In this document: positions 34,810 to 43,445 of the stretch, piece by piece
Layout of the letters: every line of letters begins with the position of its first letter
Numbering within the stretch: position 1 is the first letter of the stretch
From: Selenomonas timonae
GTDB lineage: Bacteria; Bacillota; Negativicutes; Selenomonadales; Selenomonadaceae
Direction of reading: 5' to 3'
Assembly (NCBI RefSeq): GCF_014250475.1
Contig: NZ_CP060204.1
Coordinates: 124,001 to 188,000 of the forward strand
DNA: 64,000 bases
Notes under the pieces: generated by a model
Database searches by the model: none
What the model saw: only the letters and a program-made list of their open reading frames with translations
What the model was told of the DNA's origin: nothing
Position numbers and translations under genes: made by a program

Positions 34810-36071
34810 TCGCCCTCTACCATGCGGTTCTCGACACGCAGATGCACCTTCGTCCCCTGATTCGGCGCAGAGATGATCTGAATCGCCGCGCCGATGAGCT
34901 TTGCGCGCTCCTCCATGCCGATCACACCGAAATGACGCCCGCGCAGACGGCGCTGCGTCTCCATATCGAGTGCATCATCCATCTCATCTGTCTGCTCAGG
35001 TTCCTCGGGCAGACGATCCGGATCAAAGCCGACCCCGTCATCGGCAATCAGCACGGACAGCGCCTGCTCCGTATAGCGCATGCGCACGCGCACCTTGTCC
35101 GTCTTGGCGTGGTGAACGACGTTGTTCAGCGCCTCCTGCACAATGCGGAAAACCGCGATCTCCACATGCTTCGGCAGTGTGTAGTGCGTCCCCTCGAGGC
35201 TGAATGTCCCGCGCAGCTTCCCGCGCTCGCCGAAGAGACGGATGAGCTGCTCCACCGCCTGAGGCAACCCCAGATCATCAAGAGCCATCGGGCGCATATC
35301 AAAGATGATCTGACGCACGCCCGTGAGGCATTTGCGAATCTCCTCGCGCAGCTCCACGAGGGTCTTCTTTGCTTCCGCCATATCCTGATCCATCAGACGC
35401 TCTGTGATCGTCGTTGTGAAGAGCACATTCGCGAGATCCTGCGCAGGGCCGTCATGTATCTCTCGGGAGATGCGGTATCGCTCCTCCTCCGTCGCCTTGA
35501 TAATGCGCGCGCCGACGAATTTGTCCTTCTGCACCGCCTCAATCTTCCAGAGCACGCCGCTGACCTGTGTGCTGAGATAGCTGAGCACGGAGCCGATGGA
35601 GAGCGCCATATGCTCCGCGCGCGCCACGACATTGTGCAGGTAGCGCAGGCGGATCTCGAGCTTGTCGCGCTCCACGCGCATGGACTGCTCCTTCTCGCGC
35701 TCGATCGCAAGATTAATCTGGATGATGGACACCGCCTCATAGGTCTTGCGGATCTCATCCTCCGTATGCTCCGCGAAATTCCGACTCACCTCGGCGAGCT
35801 TCTGCTTCGCCCGCTGCTCGTCCGCCGCGAGCGCATCCACGCGCTCGATGCTCTCCGCAACGCGCTGCTTCAGCTCCGCGAGCCGCTGCCGCGCGTCGTC
35901 CACCTCATTGCGCGTATTCTGGTAGATGTCGAAGATCTGCGTCTTATTGTCCTCGATCGTGTCGATCGTATTCGTCAGCAGCCTGCGCAGCTGCCCCTCC
36001 TCGAGCCCCTCTACGGGCTGGTCATCCACACGCTGATAGCCCTGTGCGCGCCGTCTCTCATCTGTCCGCAT
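34806..36071 (-). CDS. DegS-like sensor histidine kinase
   Basis: The 421-residue protein has no membrane segment. A long coiled coil (about 25-160) precedes the HisKA_3 dimer/phosphoacceptor motif ERYRISREIHDGPAQDLANVL. The HATPase end follows, with FRIVQEALNNVVHHAKTD (N box), ADDGVGFDP (G1), GVIGMEERAKLIGA and SAPNQGTKVHL. Layout matches Bacillus DegS. No response-regulator gene is adjacent, so its partner must be elsewhere. AGGAGGG precedes the ATG. The input signal is probably cytoplasmic. Confidence 0.9.
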   Translation of the reverse strand: MRTDERRRAQGYQRVDDQPVEGLEEGQLRRLLTNTIDTIEDNKTQIFDIYQNTRNEVDDARQRLAELKQRVAESIERVDALAADEQRAKQKLAEVSRNFAEHTEDEIRKTYEAVSIIQINLAIEREKEQSMRVERDKLEIRLRYLHNVVARAEHMALSIGSVLSYLSTQVSGVLWKIEAVQKDKFVGARIIKATEEERYRISREIHDGPAQDLANVLFTTTITERLMDQDMAEAKKTLVELREEIRKCLTGVRQIIFDMRPMALDDLGLPQAVEQLIRLFGERGKLRGTFSLEGTHYTLPKHVEIAVFRIVQEALNNVVHHAKTDKVRVRMRYTEQALSVLIADDGVGFDPDRLPEEPEQTDEMDDALDMETQRRLRGRHFGVIGMEERAKLIGAAIQIISAPNQGTKVHLRVENRMVEGE

Positions 36072-36142
36072 CGTACCCTCCTAAACACCCATATATTTGC
36101 ATTGTACCCCATTTCCCCGCAAAAGTCACGCAGACTTCTCCC

Positions 36143-36171
36143 TTGCTTTTTCCTTAAAAAATCGGTAAAAT
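36143..36171 (+). promoter_or_regulatory. promoter of the YgbA-like gene
   Basis: TTGCTT (36143-36148) and TAAAAT (36166-36171) with a 17-bp spacer, 60 bases before the start codon. Confidence 0.55.
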
Positions 36172-36230
36172 GACAAATTGGAGAGAAACGCATCATAAAC
36201 ATAGATAAGACGAAAGCACAGGTGAATCGC

Positions 36231-36683
36231 ATGAGCATCTTTTCACGCTTCCTCCCGAAGCGCAAACCGCCCGAACTCAAGAACAACATCCCGAAGGAGA
36301 AGGAGAACATCCGCAAGACCTTCGGCGTATACTGCAGCAAGCACCACAGCCCGAAGGGCGGCAAGCTCTGCCCCTCCTGCACGGCGCTCCTCGCCACGGT
36401 CTTCACGAAGATCGACCGCTGCCCCTACGGCATCACAAAGCCGATCTGCGACCGCTGCGACCGCCCGTGTTTCGGGGCAAAGGCGACGCAGGACTTCCTC
36501 ACGATCATGAAGGGCACGCGCGGCATGTTCCTGCGCCACCCGATCATGACGATCAAGCACAAGCTGGCGAGCATGGGCGTTGACTACGCGAAGTACCAGC
36601 AGGATAAGAAGGTCAGCGACAAGGCAAAGGCGAAGGAAAAGGCGGCAAAGGCGCGCGCAAAGGAAAAAGAGAAGAAGAAGTAA
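36231..36683 (+). CDS. nitrous oxide-stimulated promoter family protein (YgbA-like)
   Basis: The 150-residue cytoplasmic protein has KENIRKTFGVYCSKHHSPKGGKLCPSC, DRCPYGITKPICDRCDRPCFG and GTRGMFLRHPIMTIKHKL. This is the cysteine and HP-motif layout of PF11756, named after NO-responsive ygbA of E. coli. Seven cysteines could bind metal. The last 25 residues are almost only Lys, Ala and Glu. The ATG at 36231 has AGGTG upstream; a GTG three codons earlier is in frame. It is monocistronic between a promoter and a strong terminator. Function is not established; a link to nitrosative stress is only by homology. Confidence 0.8.
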   Translation: MSIFSRFLPKRKPPELKNNIPKEKENIRKTFGVYCSKHHSPKGGKLCPSCTALLATVFTKIDRCPYGITKPICDRCDRPCFGAKATQDFLTIMKGTRGMFLRHPIMTIKHKLASMGVDYAKYQQDKKVSDKAKAKEKAAKARAKEKEKKK

Positions 36684-36691
36684 GGGCATAG

Positions 36692-36726
36692 AAAAACCTC
36701 CCGTTCGATTGCGGGAGGTTTTTTTG
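36692..36726. terminator. bidirectional rho-independent terminator
   Basis: AAAACCTCCCG and CGGGAGGTTTT flank an 8-nt loop, with a T7 run on the plus strand and T5 on the minus strand. It ends both the YgbA-like gene and the convergent chemotaxis-type gene. Confidence 0.9.
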
Positions 36727-36733
36727 TTCCGTA

Positions 36734-37258
36734 TCAGGCGAGATTCTTGATATAGTCCTTCAGCTCGTCCGCCGCACGGGTCACGCGCGAGAGGTTCGCC
36801 GTGATCTCCTGCGTCGATGCCGCCTGCTGCTCGCTGATGGAGCCGGTCGTCTCGATCGACTTCGAGATATCTTCGACGGCGCGGTTCATCTCATTCAGCG
36901 TCACCTGAATGCGCTCCGTCGCCTCACGCGACTGCTCGGCAAGCTTGCGCACTTCCTCTGCGACAACTGCGAATCCGCGCCCCTGCTCGCCCGCGCGCGC
37001 CGCCTCGATGGCCGCGTTCAGTCCGAGCAGATTCGTCTGACCCGCGATATTCGTGATGAAGTCGATGACCTTGATCGTGTCGGCGTTGCGCTCCTGCAAG
37101 AACTTCGCCTGCTTCACGGACTCCTGTCCTGCACTCGCCAGCTCCGTCGCACTCTTTGCGACCTGCTCGATCGCCTCGTAGACCGTCTGCGTCGAGGTTG
37201 CGATCTGCTCAATCGCGGTGAGCAGGCGCTCGTGGTCAATCTTTGTCTCTTCTGCCAT
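36734..37258 (-). CDS. small soluble methyl-accepting chemotaxis signalling-domain protein
   Basis: The 174-residue protein is essentially only the cytoplasmic signalling hairpin of a chemoreceptor. Heptad helices surround the conserved tip [43 protein letters not shown], which contacts CheA and CheW. No sensor domain, HAMP or membrane segment is present. The ATG at 37258 is preferred because GGGAGG precedes it and the longer frame starts in unrelated sequence. It could be an orphan output module receiving its signal from a partner protein. No che genes are nearby. Confidence 0.85.
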   Translation of the reverse strand: MAEETKIDHERLLTAIEQIATSTQTVYEAIEQVAKSATELASAGQESVKQAKFLQERNADTIKVIDFITNIAGQTNLLGLNAAIEAARAGEQGRGFAVVAEEVRKLAEQSREATERIQVTLNEMNRAVEDISKSIETTGSISEQQAASTQEITANLSRVTRAADELKDYIKNLA

Positions 37259-37378
37259 GTTTTGCTTCCTCCCTGATCCACCCGGATATGAATGATTTCG
37301 TTGTACGCTTGCTATGTTTTTATTCAACGTACATAAGAAAAACCCTTCTCAGATGAAAAATTTATCTGTGCAAATTCT

Positions 37379-38638
37379 TCATTTCTCAGGCATGAGAATG
37401 ATGTTCACTGGAAGGTTCGATGCACCCGGCGGTGAATACTCGAAGGACACCGGCTGCGCGCTTGTATAGGTACCGAGATCGGCGAGCTCCGTATACTGCG
37501 TGAGGAAGAGCAGCCCCTCCTCACGCGCCTGTGCAACCTGTTCCGTCTCGGGCAGTGTCTGATCGCCGAAATAGGCACGCGTTGCGGGCGTCTGAACGAG
37601 CGCTCGCTTGCCGCCGCTCTCTGCGCGCACGGCGCCTGCATAGACACCGCCCAGCGGGCTCAGTAAGTAACGCGTATTCTCGCGACCCGCCGTCGGAATA
37701 TTGATCTGATAGAGAATGCCGTAGTTGCCATAATTCACAACGGGCGAGCCGTCCGTCGCGTCGATGCCGCGCCGGTAGACATCGTGGACATTGTCGCCGA
37801 TCGGGAAATAGACCGCGCCGTCCATCGTCGGACGGTAGGTTTTCTGCGAGGTGATGACGCGGTTCATCCCGCGGAACGTCCCGCGCAGTGCGATCTCATC
37901 ACGCGGCAGCACGCGTGCGATGCGCAGGAAGGCAAAGGGATCAACATCCGCCCCGTACATGATGACCGAGACGCGCACGGGCGCGTTCGCGTGGAAATCG
38001 TAGACGCCGTAGACGAGCTGCCCCGGCGCAAGCACCGTCTCATTCATCGCGGGCACGAGCAGACGCGGGCGCTCCTTCGTCACATAGATGTGCTCGTTCA
38101 TCTCGCGCGTGTCAAAATATCCGATCTGCGTCGTCTTGCCGACGTGCAGATAGTCCGAGCTCGGCGCTGCCGCCGCACCACGCGTCACCGTGACGGTCGC
38201 GAGATCCGCCTCCGTCTCGAGGACGACCGCAACCTTCTTCGGCTGCGCGGTATCGTTCAGATGATAGTAGAGCACGCGCGCGTCACCCGTCACCGTATCG
38301 CGGTAGAGAATGCCGACCTCCTTCACGTACTCCGGGCTGTCCGAGAAGAGCAGCGTGCCACCCGTATCGTAGGACTCCACGTCCCATCTGTGCATGAGGC
38401 GCGATGTACCCGGCGAGAAGATGCGGTTGCGCGGCAGCTCCGTCGAGCCGAGAATGCTCGCAACACGGTCGCGGATATTCGCCTGTGCCGTACCGCGCTC
38501 TCGCATGATCGTTGTACCTTCCCCGTGCTGTGCAGCGAGTGCCTGCCCCGCCGTGCAGACGAGGGCGAGCGTCAGCGCCGCCATTTTCTGAAACATTCCC
38601 TTATTCATTTCCCTCTGTTGCATTCCCTTCGTTTTCAT
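37379..38638 (-). CDS. exported protein of unknown function, coupled to a polysaccharide deacetylase gene
   Basis: The 419-residue protein has a signal peptide (hydrophobic KMAALTLALVCTAGQALAA, likely cleavage after ALA near residue 36). The mature part is mostly beta-strand-like with no recognised domain. The gene overlaps the upstream deacetylase stop by 4 bases (ATGA), so the two are likely translated together. Internal ATGs at codons 6 and 11 are possible starts. It may act in envelope glycan modification, but that comes only from the pairing. Confidence 0.6.
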   Translation of the reverse strand: MKTKGMQQREMNKGMFQKMAALTLALVCTAGQALAAQHGEGTTIMRERGTAQANIRDRVASILGSTELPRNRIFSPGTSRLMHRWDVESYDTGGTLLFSDSPEYVKEVGILYRDTVTGDARVLYYHLNDTAQPKKVAVVLETEADLATVTVTRGAAAAPSSDYLHVGKTTQIGYFDTREMNEHIYVTKERPRLLVPAMNETVLAPGQLVYGVYDFHANAPVRVSVIMYGADVDPFAFLRIARVLPRDEIALRGTFRGMNRVITSQKTYRPTMDGAVYFPIGDNVHDVYRRGIDATDGSPVVNYGNYGILYQINIPTAGRENTRYLLSPLGGVYAGAVRAESGGKRALVQTPATRAYFGDQTLPETEQVAQAREEGLLFLTQYTELADLGTYTSAQPVSFEYSPPGASNLPVNIILMPEK

Positions 38639-39498
38639 TCATCTCCGCGCAGCTTTGCCCGCAATGTCTCGATGCCCATACGCACGCCGTCCGGCAGCTG
38701 CGCGAGTCGCACATCCAGACGCGCGGCGATATCCGCCTTCATGAGCCGCAGACGAAACTCCGTCAGCCCGAAATGCGGCGGCGGAATGTTCACGCGGTGC
38801 AGGAGATACGGATTCGTCTCCACATTGTTCAGCCCCGCCTCGCCCGTCACCGCCGTCAGGTAGTCCTCCTCGGCAAGCATCGCAACAATCCCCGCATCAT
38901 ACGCCCCCGTCGGATAGGAGAAGCTATAGATGGTTTTCAGCCCCTTCCACTCGAGCATCAGCTTCGAGAGCCGCAGCTCCTCGCGCTGTTTCTCGGGGGG
39001 CAGTGTCGTCAGCGGAATGTGGTTCGCCGTGTGGCTGCCAATCTCCATACCACGCCGCTCCATGTCAAAGAGATTGTTCCATGTCATATAGCCAGGGAGA
39101 CCGATATCATTCGTCACCACATAGAACACCGCTTTCATGCCGCGCTCTTCGAGCATCGGCAGGATCACACGGTGATTGTCCTCGTATCCATCATCAAAGG
39201 AGAGGATGATGGGCTTCTCCGGCAGCGTCTGCTTGCCCTTGCGCGCACGTGCATAGTCCTGCGGCGTGATCGTCGTATACCCCTCTGCCGCGAGGTAGTC
39301 GAGCTGCTCGGCAAAGTCAGCGGGCGACACAACGTACTTCTCTGCACCGGGACGCGGGTTCTCTGTAACCATGTGATACTCGAGGATGGGAAAACCCGCC
39401 GGCGGCTCTGCGGTCAGCACCCACGCCACAAATGCCAAGAACAGGAGCACGGGCAGCGGCATCCCCTTTGAAAGCAACCGCGCGATTCCTCTGATCAA
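38635..39498 (-). CDS. membrane-anchored polysaccharide deacetylase (NodB domain)
   Basis: The 287-residue protein has an N-terminal signal-anchor (about 12-30) and an extracytoplasmic NodB domain. FPILEYHMV and ILSFDDGYEDN carry the catalytic and metal Asp residues, GSHTANH the metal His pair, and SFSYPTGAYD motif 3. It removes acetyl groups from GlcNAc-type polysaccharide or peptidoglycan. The start is TTG at 39498 with AGGAGG upstream. It follows whiA closely and overlaps the secreted unknown downstream. The substrate could be the surface glycan or peptidoglycan. Confidence 0.88.
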   Translation of the reverse strand: MIRGIARLLSKGMPLPVLLFLAFVAWVLTAEPPAGFPILEYHMVTENPRPGAEKYVVSPADFAEQLDYLAAEGYTTITPQDYARARKGKQTLPEKPIILSFDDGYEDNHRVILPMLEERGMKAVFYVVTNDIGLPGYMTWNNLFDMERRGMEIGSHTANHIPLTTLPPEKQREELRLSKLMLEWKGLKTIYSFSYPTGAYDAGIVAMLAEEDYLTAVTGEAGLNNVETNPYLLHRVNIPPPHFGLTEFRLRLMKADIAARLDVRLAQLPDGVRMGIETLRAKLRGDE

Positions 39499-39502
39499 AA
39501 CG

Positions 39503-40426
39503 CTATACCTCCTCCGCCAACGTGCAGATCTTCCGCAGACGATGGCTCATACCCGACTTGCTGATGTGGCAGAGCGCCGCGAGCTCCGCCATTGTGATCT
39601 CCGGATGTGCGCGCCGCATCTCTGCTGTCTCGCGTAGATCCTCGGAGAGCGATACGAGACGTCCAGCTGCTGCAAGGCGCTCGATTGCCGCAAGCTGCCC
39701 CGCCGCAGCGTCTACGGCACGCTGCAGATTCGCTGTCTCCACATTGACGAGACGGTTCACCTGCGCGCGCACCTCCTTGAGGTTGCGTGCGACCTCGATC
39801 TCCTCTGCCGCCTCCTCCGCACCGATCAGCGCGAGGAAGTCCATGACGGCATCGCCTTCCTTGAGGTAGACCACGTAGGTATCACGCCGGTCGGTCAAGC
39901 CGACGGGGAAATGCAACCGCCGCAGGAGCGTGTGAAGCGCACGCCCCATCGTCGCACTCTTCGCCGTGATCTCGAGATGACAGCTCGCCTCGGGACGGTT
40001 GACGCTGCCGCCGCCGAGGAATGCACCGCGCAGATACGCCGCACGGCAGCATTTCTTGCGGATCAGCTCCATATCCGTACCCGCGCGCAGCGTCCCCGCC
40101 TCGAGGAAGCCGAGGCGGGTGAGGAGCGGCGTGACAGCCTCTCCTGCTGCAATATTGACGATGTATGTGCGCCGTCGCAGCTGTGGTGTGCGCTCCATTG
40201 CGACCGAGGTCTCGATCGCAGCGTCCATGGTGCGCAGGAGACGGATCACGCGGCGTGCAACGGCGGCACTCGCCGCCTCGAACCGCAGCCCGAGGCCGAG
40301 CTCCCCGTCCGTTACCATCGACGCGCCCATGCGCAGGAGTGCGGCAAGCTCTGCCGTCTGACAGCACTCACGCTCAGTATCCGTACGCGAGAGCTCATTC
40401 TTTACATCCGAGGCAAACGAGGGCAT
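39503..40426 (-). CDS. whiA: DNA-binding protein WhiA
   Basis: The 307-residue protein combines an N-terminal LAGLIDADG-like region (VKNELSRTDTERECC, LRGAFLGGGSVNRPEASCHLEI) with a C-terminal helix-turn-helix (ITMAELAALCHISKSGMSHRLRKI). In Firmicutes WhiA affects cell division and chromosome segregation; in Streptomyces it controls sporulation. It follows yvcK with 1 base between, in the conserved rapZ-yvcK-whiA block. Length is normal. Confidence 0.96.
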   Translation of the reverse strand: MPSFASDVKNELSRTDTERECCQTAELAALLRMGASMVTDGELGLGLRFEAASAAVARRVIRLLRTMDAAIETSVAMERTPQLRRRTYIVNIAAGEAVTPLLTRLGFLEAGTLRAGTDMELIRKKCCRAAYLRGAFLGGGSVNRPEASCHLEITAKSATMGRALHTLLRRLHFPVGLTDRRDTYVVYLKEGDAVMDFLALIGAEEAAEEIEVARNLKEVRAQVNRLVNVETANLQRAVDAAAGQLAAIERLAAAGRLVSLSEDLRETAEMRRAHPEITMAELAALCHISKSGMSHRLRKICTLAEEV

Positions 40427-40427
40427 C

Positions 40428-41723
40428 TCAGCTCACCCGAAAATCGTAGATCATGCGCATGACGTTGCGGCTCAGCTTGTCGGGGTCATGCCGCACAGCA
40501 TCCGACTGATTGATGATGTCGGCCGCAACAAAGCCGATGCCGAGCGCGTTGATCGCCGCCTCGTCCACGGCGACGGGCACAATTCCCTCCGCCGCATACT
40601 TTTCGCGCAGTTCATCCGAGATCGGTGCGCTGTTGACGAGCATAAAGTCGATCGCGCCGCGCCCCGCATGCTTGATGATTGCCTCCGCGTGCATGGAGGC
40701 CGTATAGCCGTCCGTCTCGCCAGGCTGCGTCATGACATTGCAGATGTAGATCTTGAGCGCGCGGCTCTTGCGGAGCTCCTCCGCCACGCCGTTCACAAGA
40801 AGGTTCGGCATGATGCTCGTGTAGAGACTGCCGGGACCGAGGATGATTGCATCCGCCGTGCGGATCGCTTCGAGTGCGGACGGCACGGGCGCAACATCCT
40901 GCGGATGAAGACGAACGCGGCGAATGCGCCCCGGCACCTCGGGGATGTGGGACTCGCCCTCGACGACGGTGCCGTCCTCGAGGATCGCATCGAGGCGCAC
41001 GGACTGCTTCGAGGCGGGGAGCACACGCCCTTTGACCGCGAGAACCTTTGAGGACTCGCGCAGCGCCGTCTCCATATCGCCAGTGACCTCCGCCATCGCC
41101 GCGAGAAAGAGGTTACCAAAGCTGTGACCCGCGAGATTGCTCCGCCCCTCGAAGCGATGCTGAAAGAGTTTTTCCATCAGCGGCTCGGTGTCGGCGAGCG
41201 CAACGAGGCAGTTCCTGAGATCGCCCGGAGGGATGATGCCCAGCTCCTCACGCAGACGTCCTGATGAGCCGCCGTCATCTGCGACCGTCACCACCGCCGT
41301 CACATTGCTCGTCAGTTCCTTGATTCCGCGCAGGAGCACGGAGAGTCCGTGGCCGCCGCCGATTACCGTGACCGCAGGACCTCGGCTGAGGCGCGTCTTT
41401 TCATAGACGAGATCGACGAGGCGCGCCGATGTCCCCTCAGGCATCAGCGCCGTGATGACGGAGCGGATGATGTGCCGCGTCGCGAGCAGCATGAGCCCGC
41501 TGCCGAGAAGTGCAACCGCCGTCCCCGCAATCGCCGTGAAGCCGTAGTCATAGCTACCCTGCCACGTATAGACGAAGCGGAAGATCGCCTCCTCGATGCT
41601 GTCGATGTATTTGTAGTTGAAAATCAGGGCGACCCCGAGGCCGACGCAGAGCGTTCCAATCGCAAAGACGAAGAGCCAGCGCTTGAAGCCCATGCCGGGG
41701 TAGAGCCATTTCATCAGATGCAT
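40428..41723 (-). CDS. yvcK: gluconeogenesis factor YvcK (CofD-like) with N-terminal membrane segments
   Basis: The 431-residue protein has two hydrophobic helices (about 15-35 and 62-82) before the CofD-like domain. Its motifs are VTVIGGGHGLSVLLRGIKELT, VTVADDGGSSGRLREELGIIPPGDLRNCLVAL, GHSFGNLFLAAM, ILGPGSLYTSIMPNLLV and CNVMTQPGETDGYT. YvcK proteins bind UDP-sugars and are needed for growth on gluconeogenic carbon sources and for cell shape. The membrane extension is absent from Bacillus YvcK but occurs in other lineages. It lies between rapZ and whiA. Confidence 0.93.
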   Translation of the reverse strand: MHLMKWLYPGMGFKRWLFVFAIGTLCVGLGVALIFNYKYIDSIEEAIFRFVYTWQGSYDYGFTAIAGTAVALLGSGLMLLATRHIIRSVITALMPEGTSARLVDLVYEKTRLSRGPAVTVIGGGHGLSVLLRGIKELTSNVTAVVTVADDGGSSGRLREELGIIPPGDLRNCLVALADTEPLMEKLFQHRFEGRSNLAGHSFGNLFLAAMAEVTGDMETALRESSKVLAVKGRVLPASKQSVRLDAILEDGTVVEGESHIPEVPGRIRRVRLHPQDVAPVPSALEAIRTADAIILGPGSLYTSIMPNLLVNGVAEELRKSRALKIYICNVMTQPGETDGYTASMHAEAIIKHAGRGAIDFMLVNSAPISDELREKYAAEGIVPVAVDEAAINALGIGFVAADIINQSDAVRHDPDKLSRNVMRMIYDFRVS

Positions 41724-41726
41724 GAA

Positions 41727-42638
41727 CTAGCCCTCGCTCACGTGTTCATGCACCTCATTCTTCATGAGGTCGCGATGCTCGAGATGCGCCGCATAGCTCC
41801 CCTTGATCCGATCGTAGAGGTGCTTTGCGATAAAGACGCTACGGTGCATGCCACCCGTACAGCCGATGGCGATGACGAGCTGGCTCTTGCCCTCCTTCAC
41901 GTACTGCGGCAGAAGGAAATCGATCATCCCGTCGAGCTGCTGCTCGAATTTCTGCGTCACATCCCACGACTCGATGTAGGAGGAGACCTGCGGAACCGTG
42001 CCGCTCTTGTTGCGCAGTGAGTCCACATAGAACGGATTCGGCAGGAAGCGCACGTCAAAGACGAGGTCGGCGTCGAGCGGGATGCCATACTTGAAGCCAA
42101 AGGAAAGGATATTGACATTCATCTCCGCGTCCTTGCCCGGCGTATCGTAGTGCTGGCGGATGATCTCGCGCAGCTCAGCCTTGCGCAGACGGGAGGTGTC
42201 GATCAGCTGCGTCGCGCGTGCACGGATCTCTGCGAGCTGTCCACGCTCGCGCGTCACGCCCTCCGAGATGCGCGCATCCGGTGCGAGTGGGTGGGGGCGG
42301 CGCGTCTCCTTGTAGCGGCGGATGATGACGTCGTCGGACGCCTCAATGAAGAGGAGCTCATAGGCAACATCCCCCGCATCCAGTTCACCGAGAATGCGCA
42401 CAAAGTCGTCGAAGAACTCGCGGCTGCGCGTGTCCACAACGATCGCCGCGCGGCTGATCTGCCCGTGCGTCTCGCGGCAGAGGTCGATGAATTTCGGAAT
42501 GAAGACGGGGGGCAGATTGTCGACGCAGAAATATCCCAAATCCTCCATATAGCGTGCGGCAAGCGATTTGCCGCCGCCAGACAGCCCCGTCACGATCACG
42601 GGGCGGAACTTCTCCACCGCACGTTTCACGTCTGCCAT
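41727..42638 (-). CDS. rapZ: RNase adapter RapZ / YvcJ nucleotide-binding protein
   Basis: The 303-residue protein has the P-loop TGLSGGGKSLAARYMEDLGYFCVDNLPP (17-44), Walker B-like AAIVVDTRSREFF, the C-terminal FGFKYGIPLDADLVFDVRFLPNPFYV and the end IAIGCTGGMHRSVFIA. E. coli RapZ recruits RNase E to a small RNA that controls amino-sugar synthesis. In Firmicutes YvcJ hydrolyses nucleotides and affects competence; the role here is not certain. It heads the rapZ-yvcK-whiA block. Confidence 0.95.
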   Translation of the reverse strand: MADVKRAVEKFRPVIVTGLSGGGKSLAARYMEDLGYFCVDNLPPVFIPKFIDLCRETHGQISRAAIVVDTRSREFFDDFVRILGELDAGDVAYELLFIEASDDVIIRRYKETRRPHPLAPDARISEGVTRERGQLAEIRARATQLIDTSRLRKAELREIIRQHYDTPGKDAEMNVNILSFGFKYGIPLDADLVFDVRFLPNPFYVDSLRNKSGTVPQVSSYIESWDVTQKFEQQLDGMIDFLLPQYVKEGKSQLVIAIGCTGGMHRSVFIAKHLYDRIKGSYAAHLEHRDLMKNEVHEHVSEG

Positions 42639-42647
42639 AGTATCACC

Positions 42648-43442
42648 TCACAGTACGAATTTCTCAATCGCAAGCGCAATCCCGTTCGCGTCGTTCGACG
42701 CCGTTATATAGCGCGCCCGCTCCTTTGCACCCGGAAGCCCGTTCTCGGGCACGACGGAGAACGCGCCCATCTCGAGCATCTCATAGTCATTGTCCGCATC
42801 GCCCGCGACCATCACCTCATCGAGGGTCAGCCCCATCGCATCCGCGAGTGCCTTGACACCGACCGCCTTATTCACGCCAGGCGGGTTGATGTCGACGCTC
42901 GTGCCCGTATTCTGCTGCGGCACGAGCTGATCGCCGAAGCGCTCCTGCACCGCACGCACATAGGAGTCGATGCCCTCGTCCAGCTCGCGCAGGACGAATT
43001 GCGGGACATTCTCCGTATAGCGCAGAAAGTCACGCCCGACACCGTTCACCACGAAATGCGCCGTCGTTCGATAGGCGGCAAAGTATTCCTCACGGTACTC
43101 CGGTGCGTAGATCTCCATGCCGATGTACCAGTTCACGTACCAGTCACGCTCGTAGGCAAATGTCAGAAACTCGCGCGTCAGAGCGGGATCGAAATAGCGT
43201 GCAAAGACGGGAGCCCCCTCCGCTTTTCCAACATAGCCGCCGTTGCAGCAGATAACGGGCGCATCCGAGGCAAGCAAGCGCGCAAAGTAGAGCGCCGAGC
43301 GCAGCATGCGTCCCGTCGCAATCGTCACAGTGACGCCGCGCGACATTGCGCGAGCAAGAATGTCCTTTATGCGTGTCGTGATCTTCTTGTCCGATGTCAA
43401 GAGCGTTCCGTCCAGATCGAGCGCAATGAGTTTGATTGCCAT
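42648..43442 (-). CDS. Cof-type HAD-superfamily sugar phosphatase (second copy)
   Basis: The 264-residue protein has LIALDLDGTLLTSDKKI (motif I with both Asp), TIATGRM (motif II), KAVGVKALADAMGL (motif III Lys) and GDADNDYEMLEMG (motif IV). These define the Cof subfamily, which dephosphorylates sugar phosphates, pyridoxal phosphate or FMN. The protein is a paralogue of the neighbour 3 bases upstream; the two share layout and much sequence, suggesting tandem duplication. Substrate is unknown. Confidence 0.88.
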   Translation of the reverse strand: MAIKLIALDLDGTLLTSDKKITTRIKDILARAMSRGVTVTIATGRMLRSALYFARLLASDAPVICCNGGYVGKAEGAPVFARYFDPALTREFLTFAYERDWYVNWYIGMEIYAPEYREEYFAAYRTTAHFVVNGVGRDFLRYTENVPQFVLRELDEGIDSYVRAVQERFGDQLVPQQNTGTSVDINPPGVNKAVGVKALADAMGLTLDEVMVAGDADNDYEMLEMGAFSVVPENGLPGAKERARYITASNDANGIALAIEKFVL

Positions 43443-43445
43443 GAC

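Noticed and set aside
34842-36173. 443-codon plus-strand open frame
   Set aside because: Antisense to the DegS-like kinase gene; leucine/arginine-rich with no motif.
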